Shown here piece after piece: positions 1 through 8,228 of a stretch of 64,000 bases of DNA. A program made the position numbers and the translations under genes. How positions within the stretch are numbered: the first letter of the stretch is position 1; each line of letters starts with the position of its first letter. The notes below the pieces were generated by a model. It saw nothing but the letters and a program-made list of their open reading frames with translations. It was not told the DNA's origin and ran no database searches. Source of the stretch: CAWHYG01 sp963833505 (GTDB lineage Bacteria; Eisenbacteria; RBG-16-71-46; CAIMUX01); contig CAWHYG010000005.1 of NCBI GenBank assembly GCA_963833505.1, positions 186,001-250,000 of the forward strand, in the 5' to 3' direction.

Positions 1-1738
1 CTTCGCTCCGGACGTCGGCCGTGCTGTAGCCCTGCTCGACCTCGGCGAAGGTCTTGATCCGCTCCTCCGGCGACAGGACGGACATCGACCGGCGCGGATG
101 CCGGGCGCCGTCCCGCAGGTCCTCGACCGTGACCTTGCGGAAGGAGTCCTTTCGGCTGAAGAACTCCACCGGCTCGGGCTGGGCCTTGCCGGTCGTGAGA
201 TAGGTGTGGATCGCGTGGGCGGCCTTGCGCCCCGCCGCGATCGCCTCGATGGCCGTGGCCGCGCCCGTGACGACGTCGCCCCCCGAGAAGACGCCTTCCA
301 CGCTTGTTTCGAAGGTGCGGTCGTTGATCTGGATGGTCTGCCAGCGGGTCAGGTTCAAGGTCTCGCCGAAAGGAAGGAAGTTCGAGATCTTGCCGTCGAT
401 GAGCTTGGGCACCTGGGTGTTCTGCCCGATGGCGGCCAGCACCCAGTCGCATTCCATCACGAATTCGCTGCCGCGGATCGGCTTGGGGCTGCGCCGGCCG
501 CTCTGGTCGGGCTCGCCCAGCTCCATGCGGAGGCATTCCAGCGCCGAGAGTCGCCCGTCCGTCTTGATGACCCGGACCGGTGCGACCAGGAAATCCATCT
601 GCACGCCTTCGTGGGCCGCTTCGACGATCTCCATCTCGTTGGCGGGCATTTCCGCGCGCGTTCGCCGGTAGAGGAGCCGCACTTCGTCGGCGCCCAGGCG
701 AAGCGCGGTGCGAGCGCAGTCGATCGCCGTGTTTCCGCCGCCCACCACGAGCACGCGGCCCTTGAGCGGCGCCGCCCGGCGGAGGCCGTATTCCTTCAGG
801 AAGTCGATACCCGGAAGCACGCCTTCGGACTCCTCGTCCCGGACGCGCATCTTCGAGCTCTCCCAGGCGCCGATTCCGACGAAGATCGCCTCGAAGCCCT
901 GCTCCTTGAGGCTGGAGATGGTGAAGTCCTTCCCCAAGGTGACGTTGGTGGAGAGCTTCACGCCCAGATCGAGGATCTGGTTGATCTCAAGGTCGAGGAT
1001 CTCCTTCGGAAGCCGGTACTCGGGAATGCCGTAGCGCAACATGCCGCCCGCTTCGGGCAGGCCTTCGAACATCTGCACGGCATATCCGCGAAGGGCCAGG
1101 TAATACGCAGAGGAGAGGCCGGCCGGACCCGCGCCGACAATCGCCACCTTGTGCCCGTTCGCGGGCAAGGTCGCCGGCCGCCAGGGATCGCCCCGCCCCA
1201 GGTCGAGGTCGGCAAGGTAGCGCTTGATATAGTCGATGCCCACCGCCTCATCCAGCAGGTTGCGGCGGCAGCCCGACACCTCGCAGGGCCGTGTACAAAC
1301 GCGGCCGCAGACCGCCGGCAGCGGGTTGCGATCCTTGATGAGCTGGATGGCGTCCCGATACTTGCCCAGGGCCGCCAGCGCGATGTACCCCTGGATATCG
1401 ATTCCCGCCGGACAGGCGAGCTGGCAGGGCCCGATGCAGTCGGCATAGTGGTTCGAGAGCATCAGCTCGAGCGCGGCCTTGCGCGCGCGGCGGACTTCCG
1501 GCGTGTCGGTCTCGACCACCATGCCGCCGGAAACGCGCGTCGAACAGGCCGGCAGCAGCGTCCGCGCCCCCTTGACCTTGACCACGCACAGGAAACACGA
1601 GGCGAAGGGCTCGAGCTGCCCGTCGTGACAGAGGGTCGGGATGTCGCCCAGGCCGTTGGCCCGGGCCACCTCCAGGATGGTCTGGCGGTTGTCCGCGATG
1701 ACCCTCTTGCCGTTGATCTCCAGCTTGACCAGATCCAT
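1..1738 (-). CDS. NuoG-like 2Fe-2S / GltD-like FAD-NAD(P) oxidoreductase, partial (runs off left edge)
   Basis: The gene starts at ATG 1738 behind a GAGAGGAAG ribosome site and is open to the window edge (579 codons seen). The N-terminus is a NuoG/ferredoxin-type 2Fe-2S domain with clustered cysteines (FASCFLCVV, then LLPACST). Next comes the cysteine-rich GltD-type linker (GPCQLACPAGID; CGRVCTRPCEVSGC), an FAD motif (VGAGPAGLSSA), an NAD(P) motif (VGGGNTAIDCAR), and a closing FAD segment (GVFSGGDVVTGAATAIEA). It lies 9 bp after the NuoF-like gene and is the third subunit of the same operon. Such proteins pass electrons between NAD(P)H, flavin and Fe-S partners in bifurcating hydrogenases, formate dehydrogenases or Nfn-type enzymes. 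Which of these applies depends on sequence to the left. Domain calls are firm; the physiological role is inferred. Confidence 0.88.
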   Translation of the reverse strand, partial: MDLVKLEINGKRVIADNRQTILEVARANGLGDIPTLCHDGQLEPFASCFLCVVKVKGARTLLPACSTRVSGGMVVETDTPEVRRARKAALELMLSNHYADCIGPCQLACPAGIDIQGYIALAALGKYRDAIQLIKDRNPLPAVCGRVCTRPCEVSGCRRNLLDEAVGIDYIKRYLADLDLGRGDPWRPATLPANGHKVAIVGAGPAGLSSAYYLALRGYAVQMFEGLPEAGGMLRYGIPEYRLPKEILDLEINQILDLGVKLSTNVTLGKDFTISSLKEQGFEAIFVGIGAWESSKMRVRDEESEGVLPGIDFLKEYGLRRAAPLKGRVLVVGGGNTAIDCARTALRLGADEVRLLYRRTRAEMPANEMEIVEAAHEGVQMDFLVAPVRVIKTDGRLSALECLRMELGEPDQSGRRSPKPIRGSEFVMECDWVLAAIGQNTQVPKLIDGKISNFLPFGETLNLTRWQTIQINDRTFETSVEGVFSGGDVVTGAATAIEAIAAGRKAAHAIHTYLTTGKAQPEPVEFFSRKDSFRKVTVEDLRDGARHPRRSMSVLSPEERIKTFAEVEQGYSTADVRSE

Positions 1739-1747
1739 GACTTCCTC

Positions 1748-3511
1748 TCAGTTCCGGACGATCGCGTGGAACTTGCACGTCTTGTAGCATTCGTTGCATT
1801 GGATGCACTTCGAATGGTCGATGACGTGACGCTGCTTCTTCTCTCCGGTGATGGCCTGGGCCGGACAGACCCGACCGCACGCGGCGCAGCCGTTGCAAGC
1901 CTCCGTGATCGTATAAGTCAACAGGGCCGTACAATGATGGGCCGGGCACTTCCGGTTGGTGATGTGCGCCTCGTACTCCGAACGGAAGTACTTGATGGTG
2001 GTCAGCACCGGATTGGGCGCGGACTGGCCCAGTCCGCAAAGCGAGTTGTTCTTGATCAGGACGCCGAGCTGTTCCAGAAGCTCGATGTCGCCGTCCCGTC
2101 CCTTGCCTTCCGTGATCCGGGTCAGGATCTCGAGCATCCTCTTGGTCCCCACCCGGCAGAAAGTGCACTTGCCGCAGGATTCGCGCTGCGTGAAATCCAG
2201 GAAGAACCGCGCCATGTCCACCATGCAGGTGGTTTCGTCCATGACGACGAGTCCGCCCGAGCCGACGATGGCGCCCGTCCTGGTGATCGACTCGTAGTCG
2301 ATGACGGTGTCTTCCAGCTCCGCCGGGATCATGCCTCCGGATGGGCCGCCCATCTGCACGGCCTTGAACTTCCGGTCCTCCTTGATCCCCCCGCAGACCT
2401 CGTAGACGATTTCGCGGATCGAAATTCCCATGGGAACCTCGACCAGCCCGCCGCGCCGCACCTTGCCGGCCATGGCGAACACCTTCGTCCCCTTGCTGTT
2501 CGCGGTGCCCAGCGAATTGAACGCCGATGCGCCGTGCTGGACGATCCAGGGGATGTTGGCGAACGTCTCGACGTTGTTGATGTTGGTGGGACAACCCCAG
2601 AGCCCGCGCGAGGCCGGAAATGGTGGGCGTGTACGCGGCATGCCGCGCCGGCCTTCGATCGAAGCGATGAGCGCGGTCTCCTCGCCGCAGACGAAAGCGC
2701 CGGCCCCTTCCTTGAGGCGGATGGAGAAGGAAAAGTCGCCCCCCCGGATCCGATCGCCCAGGTAGCCGCGCTCGACGGCCTGGCGGACGGCGATGGTGAG
2801 CCGCTCAATGGCCTTGGGATACTCCGCCCGCACGTAGATGTAGCCCTGGGAAGCACCGATGGCGAATCCCGCGATCGCCATCCCCTCGAGGACGGCGTGC
2901 GGATCGCTCTCGAGAACCGAGCGGTCCATGAACGCGCCCGGGTCTCCTTCGTCGGCGTTGCAGATCACGTACTTGTGATCCCCCGGCGCGAGCCGCGTGA
3001 AACGCCACTTCATTCCGGTGGGAAAACCGGCGCCGCCCCGGCCCCGGAGGCCGGATTCGATGATGCCGTTGATCAGGGTGTCCGGATCGGCGTCGCAGAG
3101 CGCCTTCTCCAGGGATTGATAGCCGCCGGCCTCCAGGTAGTCGTCGATCGACTCCGGATTGAGCCGGCCGCAATTGCGGAGAACGATCCGGTTCTGGCGG
3201 CTCAGGAACGCGGATTCCGCTCCGGCCCCGCTGTCGCTCCAGAGCAGCCATTCGTCGATCACCCGCCCCTGGACCACGTGCTCGCTCAGGAGCCGGCCCA
3301 CCTTGTCCTGCGTCATTCCGCCATACTGCCAGCGATGTCCCTGATCATCCCGAACCTCGACCACGGGCTCGCGGTAGCACATGCCCACGCAGCCGGTCTT
3401 CTCGACCGTGAAAGGCAGGCCGTCGGACGCGGTGCTTTCCCGGAGGGCCCGGTAGGTCTCCTCGGCGCCCGCGGCGATCCCGCAGGTCCCCAGCCCGACC
3501 AGGATCTTCAT
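1748..3511 (-). CDS. NuoF/HydB-like NADH-binding flavoprotein subunit with C-terminal 2x[4Fe-4S]
   Basis: This 587-residue protein has the four-part layout of HydB/HndC-type subunits. An N-terminal thioredoxin-like 2Fe-2S domain (residues 1-95; CGIAAGAEET, then CVGMC) is followed by the FMN/NADH domain with GLRGRGGAGFPTG and NADEGDPGAF. After this come the SLBB region and the SCGKCTFCRVG 4Fe-4S site. The C-terminus is a two-cluster ferredoxin (CNGCAACGRVCP; CIQCNECYKTC). The start is ATG 3511, which overlaps the NuoE-like stop by 4 bp (ATGA), so the longer upstream reading is rejected. It should oxidise or reduce NAD(H) in a soluble multi-subunit complex with the genes on either side. The C-terminal ferredoxin points to bifurcating hydrogenase or formate-dehydrogenase relatives rather than respiratory complex I. 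Confidence 0.93.
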   Translation of the reverse strand: MKILVGLGTCGIAAGAEETYRALRESTASDGLPFTVEKTGCVGMCYREPVVEVRDDQGHRWQYGGMTQDKVGRLLSEHVVQGRVIDEWLLWSDSGAGAESAFLSRQNRIVLRNCGRLNPESIDDYLEAGGYQSLEKALCDADPDTLINGIIESGLRGRGGAGFPTGMKWRFTRLAPGDHKYVICNADEGDPGAFMDRSVLESDPHAVLEGMAIAGFAIGASQGYIYVRAEYPKAIERLTIAVRQAVERGYLGDRIRGGDFSFSIRLKEGAGAFVCGEETALIASIEGRRGMPRTRPPFPASRGLWGCPTNINNVETFANIPWIVQHGASAFNSLGTANSKGTKVFAMAGKVRRGGLVEVPMGISIREIVYEVCGGIKEDRKFKAVQMGGPSGGMIPAELEDTVIDYESITRTGAIVGSGGLVVMDETTCMVDMARFFLDFTQRESCGKCTFCRVGTKRMLEILTRITEGKGRDGDIELLEQLGVLIKNNSLCGLGQSAPNPVLTTIKYFRSEYEAHITNRKCPAHHCTALLTYTITEACNGCAACGRVCPAQAITGEKKQRHVIDHSKCIQCNECYKTCKFHAIVRN

Positions 3512-3990
3512 TTCTGTACAACCTCCTCGGCGGCCTTCCGGTATTGCCGGATGATCTTCTTGATGTCGGACGGAGTCAGGTTCCCGTAGGTGGCGTTGTC
3601 GACCATGATGACGGGAGCAAGCGAGCAGCATCCCAGACAGGAGACCATCTCGAGGGTGAAGAGCCGGTCGGCGGTCGTTTCGCCGGTCTTGATGCCCAGG
3701 TTGTCCTCGAGGGCGTCGGTGATCCCGTTGGCTCCGCTGACGTGGCAGGCGGTGCCGTGGCAGACCCGGATGATGTGCTTCCCGACCGGATGCAGCCGGA
3801 ACTGGGAGTAGAAGGTGGCGACGCCGTAGATCTGCGACAGGGGGATCCCCGACTCGCGGTGGATCTCCTCGATGCGCCGGCGCGAGATGTACCCGTCCTT
3901 TTCCTGGACGGCCTGGAGGGCGGGGATGAGGCTTCCCGCCTCCCCGGTATACTCCAGCGTCTTCATTTCCAGCTTTCGATGCGCACTCAT
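3508..3990 (-). CDS. NuoE/HydC-like thioredoxin-fold 2Fe-2S subunit
   Basis: A 160-residue subunit of the NuoE family (NADH dehydrogenase 24 kDa, HydC, HndA). The four 2Fe-2S ligands are visible as CHGTACH and CLGCC, with the family segments YGVATFYSQF and YIPxx-like helices before them. The start chosen is ATG 3990, preceded by AGGAG at good spacing; a TTG one codon upstream is possible. It is the first gene of a translationally coupled set, since its stop overlaps the NuoF-like start. The family carries electrons next to the FMN subunit. A 121-bp gap separates it from the zinc-ribbon gene upstream, so it may have its own promoter or share the transcript. Confidence 0.93.
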   Translation of the reverse strand: MSAHRKLEMKTLEYTGEAGSLIPALQAVQEKDGYISRRRIEEIHRESGIPLSQIYGVATFYSQFRLHPVGKHIIRVCHGTACHVSGANGITDALEDNLGIKTGETTADRLFTLEMVSCLGCCSLAPVIMVDNATYGNLTPSDIKKIIRQYRKAAEEVVQK

Positions 3991-4111
3991 CAAACGCTCC
4001 TCATCCGGATCCTTCGAGGTCAGCCTCGATTTGACATTTTCTCCGACCGCTCGTGGAACGAGGTCCTACGGAAAAGGGCCGCTCCGGCTCGAACAGACGG
4101 CGGGCGCCGCG

Positions 4112-4501
4112 CTAGTCATACGGCGTCTCGAACATCCGGTTCATCAGCTTCATCATCTCGTCGATGTCGCCGACCCCACCCAGGGCGTGTCCCCGGCAGC
4201 CCCGCCGCGAGCAGAATTCCACGTAGCCCCCGCTCTTCAGGTTGAGAGACGCCATGGGCGCCCCGCACACCTTGCAGGCCAGGGGCAGCATGAGACTGGC
4301 TTCGCACTTCGGGCAGCGGAACTCCACCACGGTGCCTGGCTGCATGACCAGCTCGGTATCGATTCCGTAGTCGCCGAAGATTGCGCTCAGGACCATCACG
4401 CCCTCCTGATGCGTCTCCTTGATGTAGGCATCCAGGGGAACCTTGTTGCCTTCCGTCAAGGTCTCGCCGCACTGAGGGCAGCACAGCTCGAGCACGAGCA
4501 T
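4112..4501 (-). CDS. Small zinc-ribbon protein of the hydrogenase-like locus, unknown function
   Basis: A 129-residue protein with two double-CxxC arrangements: CCPQCG near the N-terminus, CPKC and CKVC in the middle, and CSRRGC near the end. These suggest one or two structural zinc ribbons. I do not recognise a named family. It starts 5 bp after the stop of the hydrogenase-like gene and so is almost certainly co-transcribed and co-translated with it. Its acidic Met-rich C-terminus (DEMMKLMNRMFE) is not a signal or membrane segment, so the protein is probably cytoplasmic. A structural or regulatory partner of the Fe-S proteins nearby is plausible but only inferred from position. Confidence 0.72.
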   Translation of the reverse strand: MLVLELCCPQCGETLTEGNKVPLDAYIKETHQEGVMVLSAIFGDYGIDTELVMQPGTVVEFRCPKCEASLMLPLACKVCGAPMASLNLKSGGYVEFCSRRGCRGHALGGVGDIDEMMKLMNRMFETPYD

Positions 4502-4506
4502 CTCGT

Positions 4507-5811
4507 CTACTCATGGAGGTTCTCCTCTCGCGCCCGCCGTTCGTTGTCCAGTCGGGCGATCTTCTGGAAGACGCAATCGTCCAGCGACGCGTCTCCGCGC
4601 AGGACGTCGTCGGCCAGGGCCTCGCAGTTCGGAGCCCCGCAGGCGGAACAGTCCTTGCGGGGAAGCCGATCGAGCAGCGCCGAGCGTTCCCGTTTCCAGG
4701 CGATGGCGGCGCGCAGGTCCCGCGCGATCGGCTTGACCGCCCGGGCCCGGATCTCGGTCTCGGTGTCGAAGAAATGCTCGCGGAGGAGCGCTCGGACCTT
4801 CTCCTCCTTCACCAGCTCCTGGTCGCCCAGGCGCTTTGCGATCCGCTGGATGTTGCGCTGGGCGGACCAGCGCCCTTCCACCGTCAGCCCACCGCTGACG
4901 CAGCCGTCCGGGCAGATGTAGGCCTCGATGAAATCGACGCTTTGATACTGGCCGGCTTCGATGCGATCGAAGACGAACTGAACGTCCTCGACTCCACGCA
5001 CCGTCATGGTGTTGGCGTTCCGCATGCCCGCGATTTCCCCGCCCGCCATGGCCCAGAGGATTCCGCTCGGGCTGACGCCGCCGTTGTCGGGAAACTCCTC
5101 GGGCTCATCGCCGCCCTGCTTGATCGCCTTGAGCACCGGCGCGTAGATGTCGTTGATGGCCAGCGCTCCGTCCAGGTAGGACTGCTCGAGTCCGACCGGC
5201 GCCAGGATCGAGTTCATGATCGCGGTGCAGGGCGTGATGAAGAAGATCCCGATCTCCTCGGGAGCCAGGGTCAGCTCCTGGGCGAGCTTCCGCCGGAGCC
5301 ATTTGCCGGACAGCTCCCGGGCGGTCTCGATCGTGACGAGATGATCCAGCAGGTCGGGATAGCGGAGCTGGACCAATCGGACGATGGCCGGACAGGTCAC
5401 GGAGATCTTGGGCCAGGGCGCATCGCACTCGGAAAGCCAGGCGTCGGTGGCCGAGGCCACCATCTCGCACATCCAGGAGAGGTCGAAGGTGCTGTCGAAT
5501 CCGATGCTCCGGAGGGCGCGGAGCACCTGGTCGGGATGAAACTCCCGCCCGAACTGGCCGTAGAGGGTCAGCGAAGGAATCGCCACCGTGTGCTTGAATC
5601 TCTTGAGATCGGCCTGCGACGAGGTGCTCGCGGAGACCGCTCCGTAGCGGCAGGCGCGCACGCAGGCGCCGCAATCGATGCACAGATCCGGATTCACGCG
5701 CGCCAGCCCGCTTCGAACCCGGATCGCCCGCGCCGGGCAGGCGATCGTGCACGCGACGCACCCGATGCAATGCGAGGCGTCGATGGCGATGGTGTGATCC
5801 CGTTCGGTCAT
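4507..5811 (-). CDS. Sensory-type [FeFe]-hydrogenase-like protein (2x[4Fe-4S], Fe_hyd_lg_C, Fes domain)
   Basis: A 434-residue cytoplasmic protein. Residues 12-60 form a two-cluster ferredoxin (CIGCVACTIACP; CIDCGACVRACR). The [FeFe]-hydrogenase large-subunit domain follows, and a CxxCxxxxC...C domain ends the protein (CSACGAPNC). All four H-cluster cysteine positions are kept (VTCPAIV; TPCTAIM; EAYICPDGC). The residues needed for fast catalysis are not: the proton-transfer cysteine of TSCCPAW is Thr, the lysine of PCTAKK is Ile, and the methionine of ExMxC is Tyr. These changes resemble sensory or non-catalytic group C/D homologues, such as the protein encoded beside Thermotoga hydABC. I infer redox or H2 sensing rather than H2 turnover. 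The neighbouring ATPase and DRTGG genes fit a signalling role. Confidence 0.85.
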   Translation of the reverse strand: MTERDHTIAIDASHCIGCVACTIACPARAIRVRSGLARVNPDLCIDCGACVRACRYGAVSASTSSQADLKRFKHTVAIPSLTLYGQFGREFHPDQVLRALRSIGFDSTFDLSWMCEMVASATDAWLSECDAPWPKISVTCPAIVRLVQLRYPDLLDHLVTIETARELSGKWLRRKLAQELTLAPEEIGIFFITPCTAIMNSILAPVGLEQSYLDGALAINDIYAPVLKAIKQGGDEPEEFPDNGGVSPSGILWAMAGGEIAGMRNANTMTVRGVEDVQFVFDRIEAGQYQSVDFIEAYICPDGCVSGGLTVEGRWSAQRNIQRIAKRLGDQELVKEEKVRALLREHFFDTETEIRARAVKPIARDLRAAIAWKRERSALLDRLPRKDCSACGAPNCEALADDVLRGDASLDDCVFQKIARLDNERRAREENLHE

Positions 5812-5995
5812 TCTGAATGTGCCTGTCTATACCGTCGTCCCGTCGATCCCGGGACTGCGTTGTTTTCCCGTACTTGCTGGTGCGCGACCCGCGTTCGAAG
5901 AGCTAGGCCGCTTCGCCTGATTCCCGCTCGAGGCTTCGAGCTTCCGGCCGGATCGGCCCCGCGCCGGGGTGTGGCGCAGGACGGCGCGGCGTCAT

Positions 5996-6430
5996 TCAGC
6001 TCTCCTGGAAGCAGACCGTATATCGAAGGCAGGTGCCCCGGCCGACCTCCGAAGTGATCTCGAACCGGTCCGCGTTGCGTTTGATGTTGGGCAGCCCCAA
6101 ACCGGCCCCGAATCCGCGCTGGCGCATCTCCGGCGTCGCCGTCGAATAACCCTCCTGCATGGCCAGCTCGATATCCGCGATTCCCTGGCCCCGATCCTGG
6201 AGCACGATGCGAACCTCGCCGGGCAGCACGGTCAGCTCCAGCTCTCCTTCGTCGGCGTACATGATGACGTTCATCTCCGCCTCGAAGTTGGCGATGGAGA
6301 GCCGGCGGATGACCTCCGGGGCCAGGCCGAACTGCTTCAAGATGGTCTTGACCCGGGCGGCGACGTCTCCTCCGTGCTCGAAGTCGTCGCCCTTGATGGT
6401 GAACCGCTCGGTGTACAGAACCTCATCCAC
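5996..6430 (-). CDS. Anti-sigma-factor-type ATP-binding protein (RsbW/RsbT-like HATPase)
   Basis: A 144-residue GHKL ATPase domain without a sensor region. The N box region (SIANFEAEMNVI), the G1-type motif DRGQGIAD and the G2-type motif GFGAGLGLPNIKRNAD are all present. Stand-alone domains of this kind are serine kinases of the RsbW/SpoIIAB/RsbT group that act on STAS-type partners, but no STAS or SpoIIE-phosphatase gene is in the window. The GTG start at 6430 follows GGGG at reasonable spacing. It sits 184 bp before the hydrogenase-like gene, and the same gene pair occurs beside bifurcating hydrogenases in Thermotoga and clostridia. The role is probably conversion of the redox state into a phosphorylation or binding signal; that is inference. 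Confidence 0.85.
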   Translation of the reverse strand: MDEVLYTERFTIKGDDFEHGGDVAARVKTILKQFGLAPEVIRRLSIANFEAEMNVIMYADEGELELTVLPGEVRIVLQDRGQGIADIELAMQEGYSTATPEMRQRGFGAGLGLPNIKRNADRFEITSEVGRGTCLRYTVCFQES

Positions 6431-6532
6431 GAGTCACCCCGCTTCCCCTCGGGACGGAGCGCGTCCGCCCGGGATGGGTCATGTCGAGTCGGTGGCTCGT
6501 AGCCGGTCGGCGATTCATGTCTCCTTTGCGCC

Positions 6533-6886
6533 TCATGTCCGGTGCGCGGCCTTGAGACCCCGGGCATGAAGGATGCCGCAGGCGTCGAACATGCAGGCCC
6601 GCGTGGTCAAAAGCGGGGTCCCGCGCTCCCTCGCCAGCTCGATCACCACCGCGGGCGGCCGCTTCCCCGAAACGAAGAGGATGGCGCAGAGGTCGGCCAC
6701 GTCGGCCGTGTGGGCCGACTGGATGCTGGTGAGACCGGTCACGAGCAGGGCTCCCGGATGCGAGAACGCCAGGACGTCGCTCATGAGGTCGGCGGCGTAG
6801 CAGGTCAGGACCTCGCGATCCAGGTCCGCATCCGTTCCCCAGACTGTTTCACAGTCCAGGAGGGCCATGATCTCCCGAAGGCGCAT
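6533..6886 (-). CDS. DRTGG-domain protein, first copy
   Basis: A 117-residue single-domain protein that matches the DRTGG fold by pattern: a helix-rich start (LREIMALLDC), the central strand-loop block DLMSDVLAF...GALLVTGL, and the late segment VIELARERGTPLLTT. DRTGG domains occur alone beside sensory hydrogenases, in CBS proteins and in phosphotransacetylases. They are thought to bind a ligand, but their role is not settled. It is a divergent paralogue of the gene just upstream (6908-7237). Transcription runs from that gene into this one and on to the ATPase. The protein has no membrane segment. Two DRTGG genes in a row with an ATPase and a hydrogenase-like protein is the recognised context. 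Confidence 0.75.
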   Translation of the reverse strand: MRLREIMALLDCETVWGTDADLDREVLTCYAADLMSDVLAFSHPGALLVTGLTSIQSAHTADVADLCAILFVSGKRPPAVVIELARERGTPLLTTRACMFDACGILHARGLKAAHRT

Positions 6887-6907
6887 CCTTTTCCGCCGGC
6901 CGCGTCC

Positions 6908-7237
6908 TCAGCGGACCCCGGCTTCGTACAACTTGGTCGCGACCTGCCACCGGTTCAGATCGGTCGAGAAGATGCTGATCTCCGCCTTCTCCGCCATCTT
7001 GGCCACGTCGTCGGCCGGCAGCTTCCCCTGGGTCACCACGATGCCGCTGATGTCGACCAGGTTGGCCGCGGCGATGACGTTGTTGTGGATCTGCACCGTG
7101 ACCAGCAGGTTGCCCGGCTTGGCGTTGGCGATGACGTCGCTCACCATGTCGGAGATGTAAACCCCGCTGATCTCCTTCTCGAAGAGTGCGGTGACGCGCT
7201 TCAGCTCCAGTTTTTCCGCCAGTTCGCCCAGTTTCAT
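6908..7237 (-). CDS. DRTGG-domain protein, second copy
   Basis: A 109-residue cytoplasmic protein (MKLGELAEKLELK start) with the DRTGG pattern: VYISDMVSDVIANAKPGNLLVTVQ, read here as a GVYISDMVSDV block followed by a nucleotide-like binding loop, then ISGIVVTQG and the AEKAEISIFST helix-strand end. It keeps the IGDMLS-like core better than the adjacent paralogue, so it is probably the ancestral copy. ATG 7237 is preceded by GGAGGGG. It lies 22 bp before the next hydrogenase-locus gene and is probably co-transcribed. A ligand-sensing role for the locus is inferred from the family; the ligand is unknown. Confidence 0.8.
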   Translation of the reverse strand: MKLGELAEKLELKRVTALFEKEISGVYISDMVSDVIANAKPGNLLVTVQIHNNVIAAANLVDISGIVVTQGKLPADDVAKMAEKAEISIFSTDLNRWQVATKLYEAGVR

Positions 7238-7259
7238 GCTCGAGTCCCCTCCGCTCGGG

Positions 7260-7799
7260 TCAGCGTTCCTCTTCCATCGACGTCAGTCCGAAGTCGATCA
7301 TGATCTCGCCGTACGACATGGTCCTGTACAGGTCGAAGAGATCCGGCAGGACCAGTATCTTCTTGTCCGGGGTGTGCAACCGTTCATTGAACAACCGGTT
7401 CAGGATCCGGAGCTTCTCGTCCGGAAGCGTGCTCCGCGATCCGTCCGGCGTCTCGTAGGTGATGGCGATGTAGATGGAGATCCGGTTCTCGTGGGCCAGC
7501 TCTCCGATCCGCCGGATGTCGCTCTCCTCCTTGCAGCAGCCGTAGTAGAGGAGTCCGAGCAGCTCCCGGAACGGGATGGTCTCCGTCGTCTGCTGGTCCC
7601 GGACGTCGAACTGGAACGACTGGGCCATGCCCACGAACTGCCAGATCCGTTTCCCCTCGCGGTATTCCTCGACCGGCGGAACCGGCTCGTCCGAGAAGTA
7701 GGAACGGACCGCCCGGCTCAGGATGTCGTGCTCCACGATGATGTGTCCGGGCCGGACGTTGACCATCTGGTACCGGCATTTCTTCGGCTGATTCATCAT
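7260..7799 (-). CDS. Unrecognised 179-residue protein heading the redox locus
   Basis: I do not recognise this family. The ATG at 7799 follows GAGGGG at ideal spacing, and codon choice matches the neighbours, so it looks real. The protein is soluble and rich in charged residues. Visible landmarks are an early PGHIIVEHDILSRAVRSYF segment, a YREGKRIWQFVGM stretch, and a doublet cysteine (YYGCCKEES) that could hold a metal or a redox pair. It ends with an acidic EEER tail. It is 22 bp upstream of the DRTGG gene and is the first gene of the apparent operon. Guilt by association suggests a role in redox sensing or complex assembly, but nothing in the sequence proves it. Confidence 0.6.
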   Translation of the reverse strand: MMNQPKKCRYQMVNVRPGHIIVEHDILSRAVRSYFSDEPVPPVEEYREGKRIWQFVGMAQSFQFDVRDQQTTETIPFRELLGLLYYGCCKEESDIRRIGELAHENRISIYIAITYETPDGSRSTLPDEKLRILNRLFNERLHTPDKKILVLPDLFDLYRTMSYGEIMIDFGLTSMEEER

Positions 7800-8228
7800 C
7801 TGTTCCCGCCCCTCAGGTCTAGCCAACGCGGAGCGCCTGGAAAGGCCGCCCGAAGATCATTGCAGGCAGGGGGAAATCGGCAGGATGAAAGAACAGCCCG
7901 GAGCGGTCCCTCTCCGGACGAGGGCCGGCGTCCAGGGGGACCGAATCGAAGGTCCGAAAGACCGACACACCCACCACACTTCCCCACCGGGACCCGCGCG
8001 CGCCGGCCGCCGTCCCGTCAGGCACGACCGGACCGACGCGTCCAGGATCCTCTCAACTCGGCTTCAAACTATCAGACGAAACCGGGCGTGGCAACAGCGA
8101 TCATGCGCTTTCAACGGCAACGGTCTCGGCACGGATTAGAAAATGCTATACACAGTGGCTGCCGGAAAGACGGACTGCGACCCGAGCTCAGTGCTGTTCC
8201 GGAACCGATGAACCTGTTTCCATGGAGG
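7800..8228. other. 429-bp gap upstream of the redox locus
   Basis: No convincing gene is present. The gap holds the probable promoter of the minus-strand redox operon near 8066-8094 and then a long GC-rich leader of about 260 bases. I see no recognisable riboswitch. The short readings on either strand lack ribosome sites and look like noise. Confidence 0.5.
8066..8094 (-). promoter_or_regulatory. Possible sigma70-type promoter of the redox operon
   Basis: On the minus strand TTGCCA (8089-8094) and TAGTTT (8066-8071) are separated by 17 bases. This would give an untranslated leader of about 260 bases before ATG 7799. The -10 match is weak, so this is a candidate only. Confidence 0.3.

Noticed and set aside
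98..3589. 1163-codon open frame on the plus strand
   Set aside because: It lies antisense to the NuoE/NuoF/NuoG-like genes, has no domain pattern, and results from high third-position GC.
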